Notes: generated by a model from the sequence alone, not told the origin. Counted from the first letter of the stretch, positions 1-8,270 are shown. The stretch is DNA of 18,741 nucleotides from JAVBOW01 sp031549495 (GCA_031549495.1 JAVBPS010000097.1:1-18741), one strand, 5' to 3'. Made by a program: numbers and translations.

Positions 1-67
1 AGCGGCGAGGGATCTTCCTTATAGGCCAATGGAAGATCCCTCGCCGCTTCGCTTACCTCGGGATGAC
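1..67. repeat. Truncated intergenic inverted repeat
   Basis: Perfect 18-bp arms at 1-18 and 31-48 enclose a 12-nt spacer. The following sequence (TCGCTTACCTCGGGATGACG) is the outer part of a right arm whose left partner would lie before the window. The element resembles the GGATGAC-ended intergenic repeats seen elsewhere in the window but lacks the GGTCGG core of that family. The remaining 68-205 holds no convincing gene. Confidence 0.75.
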
Positions 68-205
68 GATAGCCCGTTAGCACCATAGGCAAAAGACGAC
101 CTGCAAGATCAGGCGGTGGAGTACCAGCGGCACGAACGGGCATTTGATTTCGATTCTTTATTGACAACTCACAGCTTTCCCGCTTTTTCTTTCCGGGATT
201 TTTCA

Positions 206-213
206 TATCTTTG
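206..213 (+). promoter_or_regulatory. Putative Bacteroidota -7 element (TATCTTTG) of the etf operon
   Basis: TATCTTTG matches the Bacteroidota sigma-ABfr -7 consensus TAnnTTTG exactly and lies 58 nt before the etfB start codon. This predicts a leader of roughly 55 nt. No good -33 TTTG is visible at the usual spacing, so the call rests on the -7 element and position alone. Confidence 0.5.
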
Positions 214-271
214 CGGGATTACAGCCACTGCGTAAACACTTAAAATCCTAATATAAAACAACTTTCCACTA

Positions 272-1150
272 ATGAAAAAACCGTTGAAAATTGTTGTGCT
301 GGCCAAGCAGGTGCCCGATACCCGCAACGTGGGTAAGGACGCCATGAAAGCCGACGGCACAGTGAATCGCGCGGCCCTGCCGGCGATATTCAACCCTGAA
401 GACCTCAATGCGCTCGAACAGGCGCTCGTGCTCAAAGACCTCTGCCCGGGCAGCACCGTGCAGATCGTCACGATGGGCCCGCCCCGCGCGGCCGACATCA
501 TCCGCGACGCGATGTTCCGCGGCGCGGACGGCGGCATCCTGCTGACGGACCGTAAATTCGCGGGGGCCGACACGCTGGCTACCTCCTACGCCATTTCGCG
601 CGCGCTGCTCAAAGTACAGCCCGATATCATCTTCGCCGGCCGCCAGGCCATCGACGGCGACACCGCGCAGGTGGGCCCGCAGGTCGCCGAGAAACTCGGC
701 CTGCCGCAGGTTACCTACGCCGAAGAGATCGTAGAGTTAAAAGATAAAGAGATTATCATCAAGCGCCGTTTGGAGCATGGTATCGAGATCGTTTCCGCGC
801 CGATGCCCCTCGTGGTCACGGTCAACGGTTCGGCCGCCGACTGCCGCCCGCAGCACGCCAAGCGCGTGATGACGTACAAGCACGCCAAAACGCCGGGTGA
901 ACTGAACGAACAGCCCGACAACTGCTACAACGGGATGTGCGACTTGAAGCCCTACCTGAATATCATCGAATGGGGCGCCGCCGATGTGGACGGCCGCGAC
1001 GAGGATTTCGGCCTTTCGGGCTCGCCCACCAAGGTGAAGAAGATCGAGAACGTGGTCTTCCAGGCCAAGGAGGCGAAACAGCTGACCAACGCCGACGCCG
1101 ATATCAACGAACTGATGGCGGAACTGATCGCCAGCCACACGCTCGGTTAA
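272..1150 (+). CDS. etfB: Electron transfer flavoprotein subunit beta
   Basis: EtfB pairs with EtfA to carry electrons between acyl-CoA dehydrogenases and other redox partners in the cytoplasm. The 292-residue product begins with the family's N-terminal KIVVLAKQVPDT. It carries VTMGPPRAADIIRDAMFRGAD around residues 68-88 and GRQAIDGDTAQVGP at residues 123-136. In the family, the DGDTAQVGP version of this motif is typical of the group whose beta subunit binds a second FAD and performs flavin-based electron bifurcation, whereas AMP-binding ETFs (human type) have a different loop. Bifurcation here is therefore inferred, not shown. The gene opens an operon: etfA starts 21 nt downstream, and an acyl-CoA dehydrogenase closes the unit. 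The ATG at 272 follows a TAnnTTTG promoter and an AT-rich leader. Confidence 0.95.
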   Translation: MKKPLKIVVLAKQVPDTRNVGKDAMKADGTVNRAALPAIFNPEDLNALEQALVLKDLCPGSTVQIVTMGPPRAADIIRDAMFRGADGGILLTDRKFAGADTLATSYAISRALLKVQPDIIFAGRQAIDGDTAQVGPQVAEKLGLPQVTYAEEIVELKDKEIIIKRRLEHGIEIVSAPMPLVVTVNGSAADCRPQHAKRVMTYKHAKTPGELNEQPDNCYNGMCDLKPYLNIIEWGAADVDGRDEDFGLSGSPTKVKKIENVVFQAKEAKQLTNADADINELMAELIASHTLG

Positions 1151-1171
1151 ACCCTTAAAAGAGAGATTGAA

Positions 1172-2194
1172 ATGAACAGCATATTCGTATATTGCGAGAT
1201 CACCGAGAAGGGCGCGATCGCCGACGTGAGCCTGGAACTGCTCACCAAAGGGCGCGAGCTGGCCAACACGCTGGGATGCAAACTGGAAGCCATCGCCATC
1301 GGTCATAAACTCGACGGGATCGAAAAACAGTGCGCCGCTTACGGCGCCGACGCGGTCTGGGTGGCCGATGACAAGGAACTGGCCCCCTACCGCACCCTGC
1401 CCCACACGGCCATCGTGTGCGGCGTGTTCGAAGAGCAGAAACCGCAGATCGCCCTGTTCGGCGCCACCACGCTGGGCCGCGACCTGGGCCCGCGCGTCTC
1501 GTCGGCCCTGCACAGCGGCCTGACCGCCGACTGCACCAGCCTGGAGATCGGCGACCACACGGAAAACAAGACCGGCAAGGAGTACAAAGACCTTCTGTAC
1601 CAGATCCGTCCGGCCTTCGGCGGAAACATCATCGCCACGATCATCAATCCCGACTGCCGCCCGCAGATGGCCACCGTCCGCGAGGGCGTGATGCGCAAGG
1701 AAGAGGCTAAAAAGCCCGGCGCGGGGGAACTCCATAAGATCGACTGGAAGAAATATGTGAAGGACACGGACTTCGTCGTGAAGATCATCGACCGCCACAT
1801 CGAGGAGCGCAAGATCAACATCAAGGGTGCTTCGGTGATCGTTTCGGGCGGTTACGGCGTGGGCAGCAAGGAGAACTTCAAGCTGCTGCACGAGCTGGCC
1901 GAGGTGCTGGGCGCCGAGGTGGGTGCTTCGCGCGCTGCGGTGGACGCCGGGTTCGCCGAGCATGCCCGCCAGGTGGGCCAGACGGGGGTCACGGTGCGTC
2001 CGAAACTCTACATCGCCTGCGGTATCTCGGGCCAGATCCAGCATACGGCCGGGATGGATGGCAGCTCGATGGTCATCTCGATCAACAACGACCCCGAAGC
2101 GCCGATCAACAAGATCGCCGACTACGCCATCACGGGCGACCTGCTGGAGGTGATCCCGAAAATGATCAAGTATTACAAGCAGAACAGCAAGTAA
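1172..2194 (+). CDS. etfA: Electron transfer flavoprotein subunit alpha
   Basis: The alpha subunit holds the FAD that shuttles electrons to the dehydrogenase. The 340-residue product has an N-terminal adenine-nucleotide alpha-hydrolase-like domain (about residues 1-190) and a C-terminal FAD domain (about 210-340). Family signatures in the C-terminal domain are GASRAAVDAGF, QVGQTGVTV, GISGQIQHTAGM and INNDPEAPI. The usual GGRG at the start of the FAD domain reads GGYG here (Tyr228). Length is normal for the family. The gene lies 21 nt after etfB, and the next gene follows after 7 nt, so the four genes are very probably co-transcribed. No extra ferredoxin domain is fused to the N-terminus. Confidence 0.95.
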   Translation: MNSIFVYCEITEKGAIADVSLELLTKGRELANTLGCKLEAIAIGHKLDGIEKQCAAYGADAVWVADDKELAPYRTLPHTAIVCGVFEEQKPQIALFGATTLGRDLGPRVSSALHSGLTADCTSLEIGDHTENKTGKEYKDLLYQIRPAFGGNIIATIINPDCRPQMATVREGVMRKEEAKKPGAGELHKIDWKKYVKDTDFVVKIIDRHIEERKINIKGASVIVSGGYGVGSKENFKLLHELAEVLGAEVGASRAAVDAGFAEHARQVGQTGVTVRPKLYIACGISGQIQHTAGMDGSSMVISINNDPEAPINKIADYAITGDLLEVIPKMIKYYKQNSK

Positions 2195-2201
2195 TCGTGT
2201 T

Positions 2202-2720
2202 ATGAGTATCGCTTTCGACCTGGGCATACGGGATCTTTCGGCGTTTTATAAGTATTTTTATGAAACGCACAAACAGACCCGTCGTGCGATGTGGATCGTA
2301 AGGTTCATATACCCGGTCATGCTTATCGCAATCCCGCTCATGATGGGCCTCGATCCTTGTGAGGATACTATGTTCTTTATCATTTCTGCGATAATCGGAT
2401 TGGCGATGGGATTGCTCATGCCCCTGTGGCATAAAAAGAGGTATTTGAAAAGGACGAAAAAGAATCTGCTCAAACCCGGGAACGCCATTTTCCTGGGCCA
2501 AAGGGAAATGACCTTCGGGGAAGAGACCGTGGAGATCAAAACAAAGAATGCGGACGAGCAGATCAAATGGCCGGCATTCATAAAATGGGTGGAAATACCG
2601 GGCTATGTTTTTCTTTACGTAGCCGAGAATGCCGCCCAGATTATTCCGCTCACGCAAATAGCTCCGGAACAGGCTGTCGAATTGAAAACGATACTCAACT
2701 CTTACATTAAAAATAATTAA
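2202..2720 (+). CDS. YcxB-like small membrane protein
   Basis: The 172-residue protein has two predicted transmembrane helices near the N-terminus: about residues 28-49 (rich in Ile, Met, Pro) and 56-75 (IISAIIGLAMGLLMPL). A basic turn and a C-terminal soluble domain follow, with FGEETVEIKTKNADEQIKW and a YVFLYVAENAAQIIPL segment. This layout resembles the YcxB-like family (PF14317), whose function is unknown. It sits 7 nt after etfA and 7 nt before the acyl-CoA dehydrogenase, so it is translated from the etf operon. Its codons are visibly more AT-rich than those of its neighbours, which suggests a later insertion or weaker codon selection. The family call is from pattern recognition. A role in anchoring or regulating the Etf/dehydrogenase complex would be speculation. 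Confidence 0.75.
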   Translation: MSIAFDLGIRDLSAFYKYFYETHKQTRRAMWIVRFIYPVMLIAIPLMMGLDPCEDTMFFIISAIIGLAMGLLMPLWHKKRYLKRTKKNLLKPGNAIFLGQREMTFGEETVEIKTKNADEQIKWPAFIKWVEIPGYVFLYVAENAAQIIPLTQIAPEQAVELKTILNSYIKNN

Positions 2721-2727
2721 AACCGAT

Positions 2728-4449
2728 ATGGCAAACTTTTTTTCCGATAACAAAGACCTGCAATTCCACCTGGAACACCCGCTGATGAAGCGGATCGTGG
2801 AGCTCAAAGAGCGCGGGTTCACAGAGAAGGACAACTACGATTACGCCCCGGCCGACTTCGAGGACGCGATGGACAACTTCCGCCGCGTGCTGGAGATCTG
2901 CGGCGAGATCTGCGGCGAGGTGATCGCTCCCAACGCCGAGGATGTGGATACCGAAGGACCCAAGGTGGTCGACGACCATGTGGTCTACGCCCCGGGGACG
3001 GCCCGCAACATCGAGGCGATCACGAAAGCCGGGCTGTTCGGCATCAGCCTGCCGCGCAAGTACAACGGGCTGAACTTCCCGTTGGCCTGCTTCGTGGCGG
3101 CCAACGAGATGGTGGCCCGCGCCGACGCCGGATTCGAAAACATCTGGGGGCTGCAGGACTGCGCCGAGACGCTCAACGAGTTCGCCTCCGAAGAGATCAA
3201 GGCCAAATACCTGCCCCGCGTTTGCGCCGGCGAGACCTGCGCGATGGACCTCACCGAGCCGGATGCCGGATCGGACCTGCAGGCCGTGATGCTCAAAGCG
3301 CATTGGGATGAGAAAAAAGGGACCTGGCTGCTGAATGGCGTGAAGCGCTTCATCACCAATGGCGACGGGCATATTTCGCTCGTGCTGGCCCGCTCCGAGG
3401 AGGGGACCAAGGACGCCCGCGGCCTTTCGATGTTCGTTTACGACCGCGCCCATATGGCCGTCAAGGTGCGCCGCATCGAGAATAAACTGGGGATCAAGGG
3501 CTCGCCCACGTGCGAGTTGGTCTTCACGAACGCTCCCGCCGAGCTGGTGGGCGATAGGAAGATGGGCCTGATCAAATACGTGATGGGGCTGATGAACGCC
3601 GCCCGCCTGGGCATCGGCGCGCAGTCGACCGGGTTGCAGGAGGCTTCCTACCGCGAGGGCCTCAAGTACGCCCACGAGCGTCAGCAGTTCGGCAAGCCGA
3701 TCATCGAATTCCCGGCCGTGTACGAAATGCTCGCCACGATGAAGGCCAAATTGGAGGGTTCGCGCGCGCTGCTCTATGAGACGACCCGTTTCGTGGAGAT
3801 GTACAAAGTGTACGAATTCAGCATCATGCCCGAGCGCAAACTCGAACCCGAGGAGCGCGCCGAGATGAAAGCCAACCAGAAACTGGCCGACGCTTTCACC
3901 CCGATGATGAAGCTGATGACTTCGGAGTACGCCAATGAGGTGGCTTACGACTCGCTGCAGATCCATGGCGGTTCGGGTTACATGAAGGACTACCCGATCC
4001 AGCGTTACGTGCGCGACGCGCGCATCATGAATATTTACGAGGGGACCTCGCAGTTGCAGGTCGTTGCGGCGATCCGCCACGTCACTACGGGGACCTATCT
4101 TTCCAAAATCATGGAGTACGAGCTGCTGGAAACGCCCCGCGGGATGGAGCACATCGCCAAGCGGCTGCTGCTCATGCGCGAGGAGTACGCCCGCGCCGTG
4201 GAGACCGTCACGCTGAGCAACGACAACGAGTTGATCGACCTGCACGCCCGCCGCATGGTGGAGATGGCCGCGCATATCATCATCACCCACCTGCTGATGC
4301 AGCAGGCCGGCAAATGCGAGGATTACCGCCAGTCGGCCGAGGTGTACTGCAAACTGGGCGCGGCCAAGAACAAGGCCGCCGCGGAGTATATCTTCAACCA
4401 CAACGCGACCGACCTCGACCTGTTCAAGTCGATCATCGACCAGCAGTGA
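2728..4449 (+). CDS. Long-form acyl-CoA dehydrogenase family protein
   Basis: This flavoenzyme catalyses alpha,beta-desaturation of an acyl-CoA, or the reverse enoyl-CoA reduction, using Etf as electron partner. The 573-residue product has the standard fold. The mid domain carries CAMDLTEPDAGSDLQAV and GVKRFITNGDG (about residues 171-210). The C-terminal helical domain has RQQFGKPI, the flavin-contacting QIHGGSGYMKDYPIQRYVRDAR, and IYEGTSQLQ. Glu438 in IYEGT is in the position of the catalytic base of short/medium-chain enzymes. A C-terminal extension of about 130 residues makes it much longer than the roughly 380-residue butyryl-CoA dehydrogenases, like the 570-600-residue subfamily. Substrate chain length cannot be read from sequence. 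It ends the etf operon and is followed by a terminator, which supports a dedicated Etf-dehydrogenase couple. Confidence 0.92.
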   Translation: MANFFSDNKDLQFHLEHPLMKRIVELKERGFTEKDNYDYAPADFEDAMDNFRRVLEICGEICGEVIAPNAEDVDTEGPKVVDDHVVYAPGTARNIEAITKAGLFGISLPRKYNGLNFPLACFVAANEMVARADAGFENIWGLQDCAETLNEFASEEIKAKYLPRVCAGETCAMDLTEPDAGSDLQAVMLKAHWDEKKGTWLLNGVKRFITNGDGHISLVLARSEEGTKDARGLSMFVYDRAHMAVKVRRIENKLGIKGSPTCELVFTNAPAELVGDRKMGLIKYVMGLMNAARLGIGAQSTGLQEASYREGLKYAHERQQFGKPIIEFPAVYEMLATMKAKLEGSRALLYETTRFVEMYKVYEFSIMPERKLEPEERAEMKANQKLADAFTPMMKLMTSEYANEVAYDSLQIHGGSGYMKDYPIQRYVRDARIMNIYEGTSQLQVVAAIRHVTTGTYLSKIMEYELLETPRGMEHIAKRLLLMREEYARAVETVTLSNDNELIDLHARRMVEMAAHIIITHLLMQQAGKCEDYRQSAEVYCKLGAAKNKAAAEYIFNHNATDLDLFKSIIDQQ

Positions 4450-4467
4450 TTTCTTTTTATAAATAAG

Positions 4468-4508
4468 GAGCGGCGAAAAGTTAACTTTACTTTCCGCCGC
4501 TCTCTTTT
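4468..4508 (+). terminator. Rho-independent terminator of the etf/acyl-CoA dehydrogenase operon
   Basis: Arms at 4468-4480 (GAGCGGCGAAAAG) and 4490-4502 (CTTTCCGCCGCTC) pair with a single mismatch around a 9-nt loop. A TCTTTT tract follows, starting 18 nt after the stop codon. Its T-run overlaps the start of the next inverted repeat. Confidence 0.8.
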
Positions 4509-4596
4509 GTCATTCTGAACGCAGTGAAGAATCTTGGTCGGAATTGTCCTGAACACAGTCCGACCAAGATTCTTCACTGCGTTCAGAATGACAAAA
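4505..4596. repeat. Intergenic inverted repeat, core family copy 1
   Basis: Perfect 38-bp arms at 4505-4542 and 4559-4596 begin TTTTGTCATTCTGAAC and end GTTCAGAATGACAAAA. The 30-nt centre (4536-4565) is the shared asymmetric core of this family, here in the opposite orientation to the copies at 7189 and 16641. No coding capacity. It may also act as a bidirectional terminator. Confidence 0.9.
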
Positions 4597-4651
4597 ACGC
4601 AAAAAAACAACTCGGATATCTTGATTATCCGGGTTTACTCACATATTCTGC

Positions 4652-4659
4652 TAACTTTG
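4652..4659 (+). promoter_or_regulatory. Putative -7 element (TAACTTTG) of the outer-membrane protein gene
   Basis: Exact TAnnTTTG match, 57 nt before the ATG at 4717. A TTTA at 4634-4637 is a weak candidate for the -33 box. Confidence 0.5.
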
Positions 4660-4716
4660 TACAGGCCGTGCAACAAAATGGCCCTTTTTACGTTATCAAG
4701 CAAACGACCCGACTGA

Positions 4717-7176
4717 ATGGCCTGCAAATCCTTCCGCTGCCGCATAAGCATCTCCCTGCTGCTTATGCTTTTTATTTTGCCTGCCGCCGCGCAGGAAAAA
4801 ATCCGCATCACGGGCTCCGTGACCGACGCCGAAACCGGCAAAGGGATCGGCTTCGCCACCGTCTCGCTCGCGGACTCGACGCAGAAGGCGGTCGCCGCCT
4901 GGACCTGCGACGGAAACGGCAAATTCGACTACACGGCCAAAATACAGGGGGAATTCACGGCCACCGTCTCCGCGATGGGTTACGCCGCGCAGCAGCGCAA
5001 AGTCACCCTCGCCGCGCCCCGCACCGATCTGGAACCTTTCGCCCTCAAACCGGGAACGCAATTGGACGGGATCACCGTGACGACCGTGCGCCCGCTGGTG
5101 CGCAACGAGGCCGACAAGATCGCTTACAGCGTCGACGCCGATCCGGAAACGCCTTCCAGTTCGGTGCTGGACATCCTGCGCAAGGTGCCCCTGGTGACGG
5201 TCGACGCCGAGGACAATGTACGGGTCCAGGGCCAGACCAACTTCAAGGTGCTCATCAACGGCAAGAGCTCCTCGCTGATGGACCGGAATTTCAAGGAGGT
5301 GGCCCGGGGGATGCCGGCCGCATCGGTCAAAGATATCGAGGTGATCACCAGCCCCTCGTCGAAGTACGAGGCGGAAGGGGTCGGCGGGATCATCAACATC
5401 GTCACCGACCGCAAACGGCTCTCGGGTTACAACGGCAGCGTAGGGCTGAGCGGCGACTCCAATGGCGGCTACGGCGGCAACGGCTACCTGAGCGCCCAGT
5501 TCGGGAAGCTGACCCTGTCGGCCAACGGGGGGTACATGAAGGGTAAACATCCCGAATCCTCCTTCGAAAGCAGCTCGGAAAACCGGCTCAGCGACGACGC
5601 ACGCTACCTGAGCAGTTCGGGCAAAAACAAGAACAGCTACAACTACGGCTATTACAACCTTGAGGCGAGCTACGAGATCGACACCTTCAACCTGGTCACC
5701 CTCGCCCTGTGGGGCCACGGCGGCGAATACAACTACAACAGCTCGGGCCGCACGCTGCAAACGGACGCCGGCTTCAACCCGGTGATGGCGTATAACAGCG
5801 TCGGCTCCGGCGGCGGGAATTACGGGGGGCTTTCGGGCAATATCGACTACCAGCGCATCTTCCGCAAGCCCGAGAAGACATTGACCTTCTCCTACAAACT
5901 GGACAACTCGCCCGGAGGGTCGCATTACGAAAACACCCTTGAGCGCCTGCTCAACTACACGGAGCCCGACCGGCGCTCGGACAACGACACCTGGTCGCGC
6001 GAGCAGACCCTGCAGATCGATTATGTGGACCCCATCACCAAAATGCACTCCATCGAGGCGGGAGCGAAGTTCATCCTGCGCCAGAACGGCAACGACCCGA
6101 TGACCTACTCCCGCCCGGACGACACCCAGCCGTGGGTCTACGACCAGGCGCGCAAGAATGCCCTCGACTACGACCAGTATATCCTGGGGATTTACGGAAC
6201 CTATGCGCTCAAATACAAGAAGTTTACCGGCAAGGCCGGGATAAGGGGCGAGACCACCTGGAACGACGGGGTGTTCACCACCGCCGTGAGCCGGACCCCG
6301 ATGTCCAACACGCTCTTCAACCCGATCCCTTATGTAAACCTCTCCTACGCCCCGAAGCCGGGCGCACGTTACTCGCTCTCCTACACCCAGCGCCTCTCGC
6401 GGCCGGGCATCTGGTACCTCAACCCCTACGTCGACGACTCCAACCCGATGAGCATCCGCCACGGGAATCCCGACCTGAAATCGGAAATATCGCATACTTT
6501 CAACGCCTCTTACGGCCGTTTCGGCCCGAAGGTCAATTTCACGATCGGCCCCAATGTTTCGATCACGGATAATTCGATCGAGCAGGTGATCTTCGTCCAT
6601 GAAAACGGGGTGGTCGAGAGCACTTACGCCAACGTGGGCAAACGCAACTTCTACGGACTCAACCTCTACGGATCCTACCGGACGGCGTCGGGTAAATTCT
6701 CGGTGAGCGTCAACGGCGCCGGGCGGTACGTGGACATCAGTGACCAGGCGGGCAATGGAAACTCCGGTTTCGCGGGCGACCTGAATTTCAACGGGATGGC
6801 TTCGGTCTGGAAGAATGCCTCGGTGTTCGTGAACGGCTTCTGGTCCTCGCCGCGGATCATGCTCCAGGGCGAAGGTGCGGGGTACTACTATTACAGCATC
6901 GGGATCAACCAGAAATTGCTCAAGAAGAAACTGACCCTCAGCCTCTCTGCGACCAACCTCTTCAACCGGTATGTGAACTTCTGGCAGCAGTACGACACGC
7001 CGTCGCTCTACCAGCGCTCCGACTTCAAAAACCAGATGCGCAATTTCCGCCTGGGACTCAGCTACAACTTCGGCAAAGCCCAGGTGCAGGTCAAGAAAGC
7101 GCGCCGGGGCATTCAGAACGACGACGTGAAGGCGGGCGGAAGCGGTGGCGGCGCAGGCGGGGGCACCGGGCAGTAA
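4717..7176 (+). CDS. Outer-membrane beta-barrel protein with carboxypeptidase-like and plug domains
   Basis: The 819-residue product is probably a TonB-dependent-receptor-like protein of the OMP_b-brl_3 type (PF14905). Residues 1-25 form a signal peptide (basic start, hydrophobic core, AAA-Q cleavage site). Residues about 27-110 form a CarboxypepD_reg-like beta-sandwich (ITGSVTDAETGKGIGFATV). Residues about 115-235 resemble a plug domain (SSVLDILRKVPLVTVD, IEVITSPSSKYEAEGVGGII). The rest is barrel with dense aromatic/Gly/Asn strands and YSLSYTQRLSRPGIWYLNPY. After the last strand (FRLGLSYNFGK) comes a charged, Gly-rich tail rather than the usual terminal aromatic residue, a form I recall from this subfamily. 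The ligand is unknown, and no SusD-like partner or regulator is adjacent. The gene has its own promoter-like element and is bounded by inverted repeats, so it is probably monocistronic. Confidence 0.88.
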   Translation: MACKSFRCRISISLLLMLFILPAAAQEKIRITGSVTDAETGKGIGFATVSLADSTQKAVAAWTCDGNGKFDYTAKIQGEFTATVSAMGYAAQQRKVTLAAPRTDLEPFALKPGTQLDGITVTTVRPLVRNEADKIAYSVDADPETPSSSVLDILRKVPLVTVDAEDNVRVQGQTNFKVLINGKSSSLMDRNFKEVARGMPAASVKDIEVITSPSSKYEAEGVGGIINIVTDRKRLSGYNGSVGLSGDSNGGYGGNGYLSAQFGKLTLSANGGYMKGKHPESSFESSSENRLSDDARYLSSSGKNKNSYNYGYYNLEASYEIDTFNLVTLALWGHGGEYNYNSSGRTLQTDAGFNPVMAYNSVGSGGGNYGGLSGNIDYQRIFRKPEKTLTFSYKLDNSPGGSHYENTLERLLNYTEPDRRSDNDTWSREQTLQIDYVDPITKMHSIEAGAKFILRQNGNDPMTYSRPDDTQPWVYDQARKNALDYDQYILGIYGTYALKYKKFTGKAGIRGETTWNDGVFTTAVSRTPMSNTLFNPIPYVNLSYAPKPGARYSLSYTQRLSRPGIWYLNPYVDDSNPMSIRHGNPDLKSEISHTFNASYGRFGPKVNFTIGPNVSITDNSIEQVIFVHENGVVESTYANVGKRNFYGLNLYGSYRTASGKFSVSVNGAGRYVDISDQAGNGNSGFAGDLNFNGMASVWKNASVFVNGFWSSPRIMLQGEGAGYYYYSIGINQKLLKKKLTLSLSATNLFNRYVNFWQQYDTPSLYQRSDFKNQMRNFRLGLSYNFGKAQVQVKKARRGIQNDDVKAGGSGGGAGGGTGQ

Positions 7177-7188
7177 CTCCGCCTATTA

Positions 7189-7281
7189 TTTTGTCATTCG
7201 GCAGCGAAGCGAAGAATCTTGGTCGGACTGTTTTCAGGTGGTCCCGACTAAGATTCTTCGCTTCGCTGCCGAATGACAAAA
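7189..7281. repeat. Intergenic inverted repeat, core family copy 2
   Basis: Arms of 38 bp at 7189-7226 and 7244-7281 pair with one mismatch (GGTCGG against CCGACTA). The inner arm reads CGGCAGCGAAGCGAAG, different from copy 1 but still paired. The core (about 7221-7249) is one base shorter than in other copies and lies in the forward orientation. It fills most of the gap after the outer-membrane gene and may serve as its terminator. Confidence 0.9.
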
Positions 7282-7287
7282 AATTCG

Positions 7288-7295
7288 TACATTTG
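7288..7295 (+). promoter_or_regulatory. Putative -7 element (TACATTTG) of the OsmC-family gene
   Basis: Exact TAnnTTTG match, 22 nt before the ATG at 7318 and directly after the inverted repeat. It predicts a leader of about 19 nt. Confidence 0.55.
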
Positions 7296-7317
7296 TTTCT
7301 ACTAAAATAATAAACCC

Positions 7318-7728
7318 ATGGCAACCCTCGAAACCGTATATTTAGGCAATCTACGCACGGAGATCACCCACGTGCGCTCGGGTAATAAAGTGATCACCGA
7401 CGCTCCCGTCGACAACAACGGCCGCGGCGAGGCGATCTCCCCCACCGACATGGTGGCCGGGGCGCTCGGTAGTTGCATGCTGACCATCATGGCGCAGGCC
7501 ACGGCCCGCCTGGGCACGCAGTTGGAAGGCACGCGCCTGGAGATCACCAAGATCATGGCCGCCGAGCCGCGCCGTATCTCGGAGATCGTGATCGACGTCT
7601 GGTTCCCGATGGATTACGACGATAAGGCCAAGCAGGTCCTGCGCCATGCGGCCAATGTCTGCCCGGTAGCCAAGTCGCTGCATCCCGATCTGAAACAGAC
7701 CATCACGTTCCACTTCGGTCAACCCTAA
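7318..7728 (+). CDS. OsmC family protein (predicted thiol peroxidase)
   Basis: OsmC/Ohr proteins reduce organic hydroperoxides through two cysteines in the cytoplasm. The 136-residue product shows both: Cys53 in ALGSCMLTIM and Cys115 in NVCPVAKSLHPDL. The central helix (PTDMVAGALGSC) and a C-terminal strand (TITFHFGQ) match the family, and the length is typical. Whether it acts as OsmC, Ohr or a YhfA-like member cannot be settled here. A first lipoprotein gene starts 11 nt downstream and is probably co-transcribed. The 3' end of this gene recurs in two fragments at 8272 and 9039, evidence that the locus was tandemly duplicated. Confidence 0.9.
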   Translation: MATLETVYLGNLRTEITHVRSGNKVITDAPVDNNGRGEAISPTDMVAGALGSCMLTIMAQATARLGTQLEGTRLEITKIMAAEPRRISEIVIDVWFPMDYDDKAKQVLRHAANVCPVAKSLHPDLKQTITFHFGQP

Positions 7729-7739
7729 TGCCATAGCTT

Positions 7740-8270
7740 ATGAGGAGATTGCTACTTTTATCGTTTATCGGGTATCTGGCTTTCAGCCTTTCGTCATGCA
7801 AGAAGGATGAAGAGGGTCCCGCTCATGATTCCATGATCGGGGAATGGGTCCATATCGCAAACGAAGCGTCAATATCCACCCCTAACCCGGCAATGACTGA
7901 ATATTTGCGCTCTTTAGCGGAGGCATATGAATATTTCAGCCCTTGGCCTATCGGGGGCGACATGCGTATTTCGGAAGACGGTTATATTTACACCGGTCCG
8001 ATCAGGGCGCTTTACAGCCGCTACGACAACAAATTAGATTTCGCTGCTTATCAGAGCCCGGAATGGTCTGGCCTGATGACTGAGCAGGAGTGGTTCAATA
8101 TGACAAAAACGTCATACGAAATTTCGGTCAACAACCATATCCTGATATTGCAATATAATCGTGTCTTCATCGATACATTGGATCAAATCACAGACAAAGA
8201 AGAGGAATTCGGTCCCTGGCCGTGGCAGATCGACCAGTCTAAGATCGTAGTAACATATCGAAGGAAATAA
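7740..8270 (+). CDS. Small lipoprotein, first of three
   Basis: The 176-residue product has a type II signal peptide with lipobox SLSSC, lipidated at Cys20. The mature start is CKKDEE, an acidic/lysine stretch right after the cysteine that resembles the Bacteroidota lipoprotein export signal for surface display. The body begins with MIGEWVHI, the same I/M-G-x-W opening found in the two later lipoproteins and in lipocalin-like domains. Beyond the first 40 residues it is divergent and rich in Trp/Tyr. It is close to the osmC stop (11 nt gap) with no promoter room, so it is probably read from the osmC promoter. Base composition is more AT-rich than in osmC. Function unknown. Confidence 0.8.
   Translation: MRRLLLLSFIGYLAFSLSSCKKDEEGPAHDSMIGEWVHIANEASISTPNPAMTEYLRSLAEAYEYFSPWPIGGDMRISEDGYIYTGPIRALYSRYDNKLDFAAYQSPEWSGLMTEQEWFNMTKTSYEISVNNHILILQYNRVFIDTLDQITDKEEEFGPWPWQIDQSKIVVTYRRK

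Noticed and set aside
1..143. Minus-strand frame starting at ATG 143 and open to the window edge (about 47 codons)
   Set aside because: It runs through the inverted repeat, has no promoter element or recognisable similarity, and is probably chance openness of repeat sequence.
737..2227. Long minus-strand open frame opposite etfB/etfA
   Set aside because: Mirror of high-GC codon usage in the real genes. The translation is low-complexity (His/Asp/Val/Gly-rich) and matches no family. The opposite frames encode clear EtfB and EtfA.
2707..4401. Long minus-strand open frame opposite the acyl-CoA dehydrogenase
   Set aside because: Same shadow effect. The plus strand has all acyl-CoA dehydrogenase motifs.
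4696..6600. 634-codon minus-strand open frame opposite the outer-membrane protein
   Set aside because: No recognisable domain, and compositionally a shadow. The plus-strand product has a signal peptide, plug and barrel.
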